Shown here: piece after piece, positions 1 to 8,400 of the stretch
How positions within the stretch are numbered: the stretch's first letter is position 1
Layout of the letters: every line of letters starts with the position of its first letter
NCBI GenBank assembly: GCA_938743325.2
Contig: OW568865.1
Coordinates: 434,001 to 498,000 of the forward strand
Direction of reading: 5' to 3'
Length of the DNA stretch: 64,000 bases
Source of the DNA: Pycnococcus provasolii
Lineage: Eukaryota; Chlorophyta; Pseudoscourfieldiophyceae; Pseudoscourfieldiales; Pycnococcaceae
Position numbers and translations under genes: made by a program
Notes under the pieces: generated by a model
The model's database searches: none
Told to the model about the DNA's origin: nothing
What the model saw: only the letters and a program-made list of their open reading frames with translations

Positions 1-1
1 C

Positions 2-466
2 GTCTTATGCGTGGGCGCACTGATTGCGGGGGTTGGGTTGGCGCACGCGAGACCCCTGAGCTGGGTGGCGTGCAAAGAAGTGGGGCCCGAGGAGGTCCAG
101 CCGAGCAGCCGAGTTGGGTTCGCCGCAACACTGCGCGCCGCAGATGTGGCTCGCAGACAACTCCGCCACCGCAAGCGCGAGCTCCTTCTGGTGCTGCTGG
201 CGGCACAGCATGCGATGCACGACTCGGCGGTTTGGGCGGAGCGCATTCGAGCGTTGGTGTGCTTCGCCGATCGGCGTGCCAGCACTTTGTTTTTTTGCGT
301 ACTTGTACTCGCAGGCGCTGTGATTGTGGCGGTGCCACTGCGCTGGTTGGCACTGTTTGTTGGTTTGTTCATAATGAGACCGCCATCGTTGCGCGCCTAC
401 GGCGTCACACCACCACCGCTCAATTTGCTCTTGAGACTTCCATCCTTGGAAGATGCCATCTTGTAA
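2..466 (+). CDS. MCTP-like multiple C2 domain/transmembrane protein, 3' end only
   Basis: Only the last ~154 codons are inside the window; the frame is open from base 2, so the gene starts to the left. The visible part has a hydrophobic segment near the end (FFCVLVLAGAVIVAVPLRW, then LALFVGLFIM) followed by a closing motif PPLNLLLRLPSLEDAIL. That is the signature of the so-called plant phosphoribosyltransferase C-terminal (PRT_C) region of MCTP proteins, where family members end in a segment like PLNFFRRLP..D.ML. MCTPs are ER membrane tethers with several N-terminal C2 domains, working at ER-plasma membrane contacts. C2 domains are not visible here because of the truncation. TTGTAA overlaps the stop codon, a typical green-algal poly(A) signal position. 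The gene converges on asparagine synthetase. Overlapping ORFs on the other frames are composition shadows. Confidence 0.72.
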   Translation, partial: VLCVGALIAGVGLAHARPLSWVACKEVGPEEVQPSSRVGFAATLRAADVARRQLRHRKRELLLVLLAAQHAMHDSAVWAERIRALVCFADRRASTLFFCVLVLAGAVIVAVPLRWLALFVGLFIMRPPSLRAYGVTPPPLNLLLRLPSLEDAIL

Positions 467-510
467 TGTCAAAAACAAAACTACCTTACACCATCTGATG
501 AAACATGTGA

Positions 511-537
511 AGAGTGTGTGTGTGTGTGTGTGTGCGT
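511..537. repeat. GT dinucleotide microsatellite
   Basis: A run of about 12 GT units lies in the gap between the convergent MCTP-like and asparagine synthetase genes. It is probably a neutral microsatellite in 3' flanking DNA. Confidence 0.8.
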
Positions 538-704
538 GATGAAAGAGAAAAAGAAGAGAGAGGTGGTAAATGATAAAAAGAGTTTGAATGGTTGATCCTA
601 TTTCATCATACTATATGTTTGTAGCAAATAAAATCCTGTCCTTATTATTGAATTGTTTTTTGTGTTTTTGGGGCTATGATGTAATTTTGATTGTTGGTGA
701 AATT

Positions 705-2696
705 TTAGTGTAAGCGGATTGTTGATGTGCGTAAATGCCGTGAAGCCACCCTGCCCGCCCCATTCATCGCTGCGCGTGGCTTCGGCGCACCGCGGCGCGC
801 CGTGGGTGGCGTCCGCGGAGCTTGCTGTCGATGTTGTCTTCGTTGTTGTTGTGTTGCCTCCGGGAGGGCACTTGCCGCCGCCACGGATTTCTTCTGCGAT
901 GCTGACGCACCGGCGCCGTTGCCGTTCGCAAACACCGCCAGGTCGTCCATGGCGCGATCGTCCATGCCGAAGCCGTCGGAGCTCGCGTGAACGTTGATGG
1001 CACGCCCGGAGATGTCGCCCGCGCTGTTCATCCACTCCTCCTTCCACGCGAGAGCCTCCGGCGTTGAGCACGCGATGGAGCGACCACGCGGCACTGTTGC
1101 AGAGGCGCTCTTCACCTTCTTGGCAAACTCCTCCTCGAAGATGCTGCGCAGCAGGTAGTACTCCTTGGTCTCCGGCGGATCGTCAGGGAAGCGCTCGGCA
1201 CGTGCCGCGAACTGCTCGTCGGTTACCTCGTCCTCGGCGTACGCGCGCAGGCTGTCGACCCAGTCGTAGCCGACGCCGTCGCTGAACTGCTCCTTTTGCC
1301 TCCAGAGCACGTTCTCGGGAAGGTACGGGTTCTCCGGCGTGTCGAACGCCTTGCGCAGCACGTACTTCTCGAGCTTCGGGTGCACTCCGTCTGGCTTTTC
1401 GGACAAGTCGATCGTCTTTTCGTTCGGGTCGATGTTCATCATCTCATCGAGGAACACCTGGTCGAGGAACGGCACCCTCGCCTCGATGCCCCATGCCATC
1501 GTCGCCTTGTTCGCGCGGTTGACGTCCCAAAGATGCAGGCGGCTCGTCTTGCGCACGCACTCGCGGTGAAACTCCTCGGCGCTCGGCGCTTCGTGGAAGT
1601 ACAGGTAACCGCCGAGTGCCTCGTCGCTTCCCTCGCCGCTGAGCACCATCTTGATCCCCAGCGCCGCAATGCGCCGCGAGAGCAGGAACATGGGCACCGA
1701 CGCGCGGCACTGCTCCCAGCTTTCGATGTGGTAGACGACGTCACGCAGCGCGTCGAGCGCCTCCTGCGCGGTGAAGTAGAACTCGTAGTGGTCGGTGCCC
1801 AGGAAGTCGGCAACCTCCCGCGCCGCGTCGAGGTCAGGAGCACCCTTGATTCCAATGACGAAGCTCTTGAGCGGCGGCATGTTGCGCGACGCCGCGACGC
1901 GGCAGGCGATGGACGACACGAGGCTTGAGTCGAGCCCTCCGCTCAGCAGCACGCCAAACGGCACTTCCGCCATGAACCTCTTCTCCACCGCGGCGTGCAG
2001 CTTGTCGCGCAGCCGGGCGTGGTCCGCGGGCTTGTCGGGCACGTACGTTTCGTCGACGAGCCACCGTGGCTTGTACCACTGCTCAAACTGCTTCGAGCCG
2101 TCCGCCTTCTGGACGAGGTAGTGCCCTGGCGGAAACGCCTCGAAGCTGTCGACTTCCTCGACGTCGTTGAACGACTTCATCTCCGAGGAGACGAAGATGG
2201 CGTTCTCGTTCTCCGTTCCCGGGGCGCCGTACCCGATGTACATCGGGCTGATTCCCATGTGGTCGCGTCCGGCGTAGAACGTTCCGTCGCGGTGATCGTA
2301 GATGGCGACCGCGAACTTGCCGTCGAGCAGGGACGCCGTTTCGAATCCCTTCGCGAGGAAGAGCGGCCCGACGACGGCGCTGTCGCTCGTGTAGTCGAGC
2401 CTGAGCCCGAACTCCTCCGCGAGCGCCTTGTGGTTGTAGAGCTCACCGTTGACGACCCAGCTGATGATGGGTTCACCGTCCGCGTCGAATACGTGCATCG
2501 GCTGGTCACCCTCGCTCGTGATTCCGTTGAGCGCGAGTCGTTCGTGTCCGAGGAAGACGGTGTTGTCCGGCGTGCTGTACATGGCGGACCAGTCCGGCCC
2601 ACGGTGTCTAATGTTCTTCGACATGGCTAGAAGCGCCTGCCTTCGCCGCGACGCGGACGCCGATAAAAAGCGGATGGCCGCGACGATGCCACACAT
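705..2696 (-). CDS. ASNS: Asparagine synthetase (glutamine-hydrolysing)
   Basis: Converts aspartate, glutamine and ATP to asparagine and glutamate. The protein is 663 aa. It starts MCGIVAAI, so Cys2 becomes the N-terminal nucleophile of the class II glutaminase domain (about 2-190), with RHRGPDWS and VVNGELYNH also present. The ATP-binding PP-loop SGGLDSS lies at about 252-258 in the synthetase domain (about 215-530), followed by the SGEGSDE and ARVPFLD blocks of the family. The ATG at 2694-2696 is fixed by Cys2. The conserved region closes around residue 575 (SGRAINVHASS). The last ~90 residues are a low-complexity Ala/Gln/Arg/Pro tail not typical of the family; it may be a real extension or may hide an unrecognised intron. 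No transit peptide is possible before Cys2, so the enzyme is probably cytosolic. It shares a 1.16-kb divergent gap with RPA3. Confidence 0.96.
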   Translation of the reverse strand: MCGIVAAIRFLSASASRRRQALLAMSKNIRHRGPDWSAMYSTPDNTVFLGHERLALNGITSEGDQPMHVFDADGEPIISWVVNGELYNHKALAEEFGLRLDYTSDSAVVGPLFLAKGFETASLLDGKFAVAIYDHRDGTFYAGRDHMGISPMYIGYGAPGTENENAIFVSSEMKSFNDVEEVDSFEAFPPGHYLVQKADGSKQFEQWYKPRWLVDETYVPDKPADHARLRDKLHAAVEKRFMAEVPFGVLLSGGLDSSLVSSIACRVAASRNMPPLKSFVIGIKGAPDLDAAREVADFLGTDHYEFYFTAQEALDALRDVVYHIESWEQCRASVPMFLLSRRIAALGIKMVLSGEGSDEALGGYLYFHEAPSAEEFHRECVRKTSRLHLWDVNRANKATMAWGIEARVPFLDQVFLDEMMNIDPNEKTIDLSEKPDGVHPKLEKYVLRKAFDTPENPYLPENVLWRQKEQFSDGVGYDWVDSLRAYAEDEVTDEQFAARAERFPDDPPETKEYYLLRSIFEEEFAKKVKSASATVPRGRSIACSTPEALAWKEEWMNSAGDISGRAINVHASSDGFGMDDRAMDDLAVFANGNGAGASASQKKSVAAASALPEATQQQRRQHRQQAPRTPPTARRGAPKPRAAMNGAGRVASRHLRTSTIRLH

Positions 2697-3855
2697 CTTA
2701 CTAAAAACTACTATAAAAAAACTAAGCTAAAAAAAAAACCCAACGAACGACAACACACCCTACAAGAGCGAGAGGACGTGAGAATGGAATGGAAAGGAAG
2801 TGGAATGGCGAAATGAACTTCTTCCTTCCCTGAAGACGTCGGTGGATAAAAACAGGGGGTCGGAAACGACTCCGGAGAATGCGAATGGAAATGGAAGGCA
2901 CCTACCTTTTTAGTCTATGAGGTGTCCCTTCCGTCCCCTTCTCTTCTTTTTTTTTATCATACGGCCCCGCATGCGCGACGCGCCTCCTTGAAGAGCTTTT
3001 GCTCAGGTGTCGGCGCTTCCCGACCGATTGGGGTGGGGTCCCCCTGCCCCTGCTTGGGTCCGGCGGCAGACTTCTTTGTCGGCTGGAAAAAAACTAAAAG
3101 TATCCTGACTCATTCTCATTGTGTTGGTCCCTGTGTCAGGTAGGTGCCTGTGTCTCGTGCGTTGTTGTCCCTGGGACGTGCGTCAACCATTATCCCCTAT
3201 GTTGTGGATGAAGCAAGTGTCCAATTGCAGATAGTGGGTGGGACAAGCTTTCTTCTCTTTTCGCTCTTGCTCTTCATCTGGCATCTGGAGTTGGTACGTC
3301 CAGCTCTCAAACGCCGTCTTAAACGCGGCATGACCACTTCGTGTCCTCTTCACGCCCTTCACAAGGCGAAGAGACAGAACGACCCCAAAAAAAGGGGAAA
3401 AATAAGTCCCGAATCCCGCTCCGGCCGCCCCATTTTCTGCAAACATGCGCACTTTGTGCACCTGCGTGTGCAAACGTGGAGCATCAGCCGGAGGGTCATC
3501 AGCCGCCCTATTCTGCTATTCCACGAACAAAACCCGTTCCTGTAGCGAGGTTCGATTTTCCTCCCGAAAAACGACGAATAACTCAGACAGCAAGAAACAC
3601 AAGGCGAACATCACGTGATCAAAGCAAGGCCAGCAATCCCTCTTAACCCCCAAACGACCCCCATGCAACGAAAAAACAATTCCCAACCCCCAAAACAAAC
3701 CCCCAAACGACGCCAAAAACGAAAAAGTGAAAAACCCTTTAACCCCGAAACGTTTGTACCCGAGTTTTTTTGAACCTTCGCGCGTCCCGCCTGCTTCGCC
3801 CTCAAAACAAGGCACGCACACCGCGCATCTTCCCGCCAATACCACTCGTTCCACT
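2697..3855. other. Divergent intergenic region, asparagine synthetase / RPA3
   Basis: No convincing gene is visible. The short ORFs present use non-ATG starts or have compositionally random translations. The RPA3-proximal end is pyrimidine-poor and rich in C-runs separated by A-runs (3645-3720), and carries one AACCCCGAAA element at 3741-3750, about 105 bp before the RPA3 ATG. Confidence 0.6.
3741..3750 (+). promoter_or_regulatory. AACCCCGAAA promoter-associated motif (RPA3)
   Basis: AACCCCGAAA sits about 105 bp upstream of the RPA3 start codon. The same core recurs upstream of the RAP/RIT1, RRM, RlmN and thioesterase genes in this window. Its function is inferred from that recurrence only. 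Confidence 0.4.
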
Positions 3856-4331
3856 ATGATCGACACCGCCGAGCCTCGTCCGTTCGTGAACGCCGCGCTC
3901 CTCCCGCGCTACGCGTCCAAAACCGTCCGTCTCGTCGGAAAAACGTCCTCAGGAGGAGGAGCAGCATCCTCAGGAGCAGACGCCGTTCTTCTCTCGGCGA
4001 GCGATGGCCAGACAGTGACTGTAAAAACGTGCGGGCCGACGTCGCCCTTCCTCAACAACACCGCGACGCAGTTTGTGGAGGTGGAAGGGGTCGTGGAGGC
4101 TGACGGTGGCGCGTGCTGTCTGCGTGAAGTCAAGACGACAAACTTTGGAGACAAGTTTGGTACGTGATAAATCACTCATCTTCTTTTTGGTTCTCAACCT
4201 TCTTCCACTTTCGCTCACGTCACGTCATGCACACAACATCAAACGAACGAACAAACAAAACAATAGACATGGACACGCACAACGAGCTGTGCAAGCTGAG
4301 CAACGGCGACCACGCGGCACTCTTCCTGTAG
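3856..4331 (+). CDS. RPA3: Replication protein A 14-kDa subunit (RPA3), two exons
   Basis: Smallest subunit of the heterotrimeric single-stranded DNA-binding complex RPA, used in replication and repair in the nucleus. I read it as two exons, 3856-4159 and 4267-4331, with a 107-bp intron. The donor is GTACGT at 4160, the acceptor is CAATAG at 4261-4266, and the split is at phase 1. The product is 122 aa: MIDTAEPRPFVNAALLPRY, then an OB-fold with RLVGK, TQFVEVEGVVE and FGDKFG. Exon 2 supplies a tail NELCKLSNGDHAALFL, which matches the plant RPA3 ending (NELCKL..G....LF). Without splicing the protein would stop two codons after the donor and lose this tail, so the splice is well supported. The start is the first ATG inside the conserved region; an upstream in-frame stretch lacks family similarity. 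It converges on a small unknown gene. Confidence 0.88.
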
Positions 4332-4485
4332 GTGTATGCGTGTACCTGTGACGGACAGAAAAAAAAAGACGCATATATACATATATACACCTTCCTCCCC
4401 CTGTTTTGTTTTTTTAAGACGAAAAAACGATACCACATTTGCTTCACGTATATATTAGTACATGATTCAGTAGAATTACAACACT

Positions 4486-4965
4486 TCACGACGACGAAGA
4501 CGCACCCTGCCTGAATCCTTCGGCAAACTCCCGCACGGCATCACGGTAAGGCTGCAGTCCCGCCTTGTACAGCTCCGCGACCGCCGGCTTGATTCCTCTC
4601 TGCATAGCCGCGTTCGCCGTCGTCGCCGTCGCCGCCGCGGTATCCCGCGCCGCCTCCACGGATGCTTTCCTGAGTTCCGCATCAGCGTCACTTCCATGTT
4701 GCCGTCCTTGCGTCGTAGGTGAGTCAGAAGAGTTTGCGTCGTTCTGCTCAGGTCCCGCAGAACGCGCCGTGGACGGCTTTACCAAGTAGGGGTACAAGGA
4801 TGTCGTGGCGAGATAGACTAGCGCAGCGCGTTTGAGCGCGTAGGCGTGCAGTCGCACGTGCGACATCCCTCCTGCCAAACGTTTCGGAACCCCGCGAGCA
4901 TCACATGCCGTGTCGATCGTGGGAAGGGACGGCGGGAGTACGATTGCCCAGAGTCGCGCGAGCAT
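4486..4965 (-). CDS. Small uncharacterised Ala-rich protein
   Basis: 159 aa from an ATG at 4965. I do not recognise it. The N-terminal half holds a hydrophobic stretch (KRAALVYLATTSLYPYLV, about 45-62) that could be one membrane segment or part of an organelle-targeting region. The middle is Ser/Asp/Gly-rich. The C-terminal half (about 95-150) is an Ala-rich amphipathic helix ending in RDAVREFAEGFRQG. The layout, short with one hydrophobic segment and a long amphipathic helix, would fit a small organelle membrane protein, but that is inference. It is convergent with RPA3 and divergent from CAND1 (443-bp gap). It could be a chance ORF, but its GC-rich coding-like composition and its neat fit between neighbours favour a gene. 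Confidence 0.5.
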   Translation of the reverse strand: MLARLWAIVLPPSLPTIDTACDARGVPKRLAGGMSHVRLHAYALKRAALVYLATTSLYPYLVKPSTARSAGPEQNDANSSDSPTTQGRQHGSDADAELRKASVEAARDTAAATATTANAAMQRGIKPAVAELYKAGLQPYRDAVREFAEGFRQGASSSS

Positions 4966-5408
4966 GACGAATGAAAAGAAAGCAAAGAACGAAAACGACT
5001 GTGAGATGCAGTGGTACTATTGACGAGACACCTAAGGTTTATTATTATTAGCACATTAAGAGCACATGTTCCACATATCGAAGACGTTACCACGCACACG
5101 AACACGCACACGAACACGAATCAAGAAGAAGCCTGCTTTGTAGTTTGTGCTCGCTCGCTCAGACAAAGCAGACGTGAAGCAGAGGGAAAAAAAACCGTCC
5201 TGGGCAAACCCTTATTTTTTTCGTGTGTGTTTTTGTTCATTCGCGTGCGTGCGGAGCAGGTTTTGATCCCCCCCTTAGGCCTCCTCCGAGGTGTGCAAGT
5301 TCGCCTCATCTCTGCAGGCGAACTTCATTCATTCCGTCGAATCACTCGCTCACGTCATTTGTATTCTCCTTCTCGCCTCATTAATATTGTCAAGACAAAT
5401 CACAGATT
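4966..5408. other. Divergent intergenic region before CAND1
   Basis: AT-richer spacer with ACACGA-type runs at 5090-5120 and T-runs. I see no gene and no TTAGGG array here. It presumably holds both promoters. Confidence 0.55.
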
Positions 5409-8400
5409 ATGCCATCATCGGGATCCGTGAACAATAATGTGTCGTTCATGTCCATCCTCGACTCGTTCAGCAACAGCGACAAGGATATCCGGTACATGGG
5501 CGCGTCCGACTTACTCGCACTCCTCGAAAATAGGGGCGCCGCGCATTATGCGGATAACAACAACATCTCGGGCGGGAGATCGTCAGCGGCGAACGTGTCG
5601 TCAGGAGGAGGACGATCTTCCGCGCCCTCCTCAGCTCAAGCGGGTGGTGGGGCACAACTCCTCGACGCTGACACAGAACGCAGGCTCACGCGCGCTGTCC
5701 TCGACCAGCTCGACGATCCGTCCGGAGATGTCAGCAACTTAGTCGTGCGATGCCTGGGGCCGCTCGCACTCGTGATGCACGCGCAGAGAGTCGAAGAGCT
5801 CGCGAAAGGACTGTGCGACAAGCTGCTCAGCTCATCCGCAGACACGACGCGCGAAAACGGTGCGCTCGGACTCAAGTCTGTCGTTTCCGACATTGGCGCG
5901 GCGACGAACGCAGGCGCCGCCGCCACCGCAGTTGTGCAAGCTGCAGCACCGCGACTCTTCGCCTCACTTGCCACGGACGCAGGGACGGACGAGCGAACGC
6001 GCACGGACGCACTCGACATCCTAGGTGCGTGCGCTCGCCACTTTGGACGCGCGCTCGCCACCGCGCACGCAGACTCCGCGTGCGACGTGCTGCTTCCCAT
6101 CGCCGGAGGCGGAAAGTCCGTGGCGGCGCGAAAGCGTGCCGCGGCGTGCCTGGCGGCGATGTGCGCAAATCTTGCGCCGGACAACCTCGAGCGAGCGTGC
6201 CAGTCCGTGTGCGAAAGCCTGTCCAAAACGGCAACCGCCAAGCCGGGGTACGCAAGTGCTCTCGCAGCACTGTGCCGTGGCGCCAGCACAGCCAGCACGT
6301 CGTCCGCCAGCGCCACCACTGGCGCCAGCGCTGATACGTTCGAAGCCAACCCCTCCCTCGCACACGCACGCCGCGTCGGCGCGTCACTCGCACCCGCGGC
6401 TCGTGTGCTGCCCGCGCTCGTCATTAAACTGCGTGAGGATGCGTCATCAGAGGAGCTCGAGGAGATGGTCACGGCAATCGAGTGCTACATCGCCTGCTGC
6501 CCACGCGACGCGGCGTCGTCCGGCGTGCTCGAAGAGGCGCTGTCGTGTGCGTCGAAAATGCTGCGCTACGACCCCAACTACACCGGGTACGGCGACGAAG
6601 ACGACGACGATGACGTCGAGGACATGGACGGCGACGGCGACGGCGACGGCGACGACTACGGCAGCGACGACGACGACGCGTACAGCGATGACGACGACGG
6701 GAGCTGGAAGGTGCGCCGCGCCGCGGCGAGGGTGTGCCGCGCCGCAGCCGCCGCGGGACCTGCAGCGGCGCTTGGCGCTCTCGAGGCGTGCGGCAGGAGC
6801 CTGCGACGTGCTTTCGACGACAGAGACGAGGGCGTGCGCGTGGACGCAATGTCCGCGCATGCCGCGCTTATGCCGCAGGCTGCTCGCGCCGACGAGGCGA
6901 GCGCAGATCGCCTCGCGGTGACGACGCTTGTGACGCGCCTCGTTAAGCAGGCAATTGGCGACCCGAAGGCTCGTGGCGGCGGCATGGTTCGCGCGAGGGA
7001 GGCAGCCTTCCGCAGCCTCGGTGAGGTTGTTGCCGTACTCCCGCCTCTGTCGCCGAGCATCGGCCTTGCACCCGGCGAGGTGGCTGAAGTGCTCGGCGCC
7101 GCCGTCGCATCGATCGGGACGTTCGCCGCCGCGTCGTTGGCAGCCACCGCATCGTCGTCCGTGGGACAGCAGTCTGCGACGCTTATCCTGTGCGTCATTG
7201 GGGTCGTGCGCTCACTACTTTCAGAGTTGCTGTCCGCGGCGCTATCCGCAGATCCGTCGAGGGCAGCCGCGGCTGCGTCGCTCGTGCGATCAGATGGTGC
7301 CGTGAAGCAGCACATCGCATCGCTGGCTGATCACCTCGCCGCGCTCTCTCGCGATCGCTACTACAAGGTGGCGAGCGCGGCGCTGCATGCGCTCCGCTCG
7401 CTCGCGCTATGCATGAACGCGGAGGTGACCCTGCCGGGCAGCCCGCAAGGCGGCGAGCTTGACGCGGAGCTGGCTGGCAAGGTTGCACCGTCGCTCGCGT
7501 CTGCAGGACTTTCGCGACTTGTGGACGGTGCAGACGTGGACGTCGAGGTGAAGCTCGCGGCTGTGGACGTAATCGTGGCAACTCTCGTGCGACTTGGACC
7601 TTCCGCGCTCGCCGCTTCTGGCGACGCGGAAACGAGCGCAGACGCGCTGTACGCGTGCCTGCTGGACAAGGTTCAGAATGCTGAAAGCGTGCGCCTTGCG
7701 GCACTTCGTGGCATCTGCTCCCTGCTCGCCAGCCGGAATGGCGTGGCGATTGTGCTGGCTGATCCTGCACGGCTTCCCTCCCTCGTTGGCACGTTAGCGG
7801 AATTCCTCAAGAAGGCGAATCGCCGCATTTCCGTTGCCGCAATCATCGGCATCGAGCGGTGTGTGCAGCTGGCGCCGGTATCGGCGCTCTCCGCTCTTGC
7901 TGGAGGTGCTGAGGCGCCGGCGGTGTCGGCGTGCCGCGAGGCGAGCAAGGCGTGCCTCGGTGAGGTTGACATGCAGCTGACGCGACGCGCCCTGCAGATG
8001 CAGACGCGCGTTCTGTCGCGCACCTGCGAGCTTGCGGCCAGCGGCGACACCAAGGCGGCTGGTGCTGCCGCCGCGGGTGTTGCGAGCGCGGCGGAGCCGG
8101 AGCTGCGCCGCCTGCTCGCTGGCAGCGCGCTGCCCGGAGATGCCTCGGCAATGGAGGCTATTGCAAGCTTCTACGGAGCACTTGCCGCGGCGGAGCTCAG
8201 CTGCGCTGGATCCAAGGCGAAAGCGTGCGCAAAGGAACTACTCACGCGCTGTGACGGCCTCCTGTCCGCAGCATCCGGCTCCGGCGCTGCAGGCATGTCG
8301 TCTGGCGACGCGTCGCCTGCACCGGCATCGGCGTCGGGCGACTCCATCATGATCGATGCGCGCGGCGCCGCGGCAGCCTGCGCCGCTCGCTGCGCCTCGG

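Noticed and set aside
3144-3545. 133-codon frame in the asparagine synthetase/RPA3 gap
   Set aside because: It starts without an ATG of good context, its composition is random, and an antisense frame of similar size overlaps it.
3727-3855. N-terminal extension of RPA3
   Set aside because: The extension has no RPA3 similarity, runs through promoter-like sequence and opens without an ATG. The ATG at 3856 begins the conserved part.
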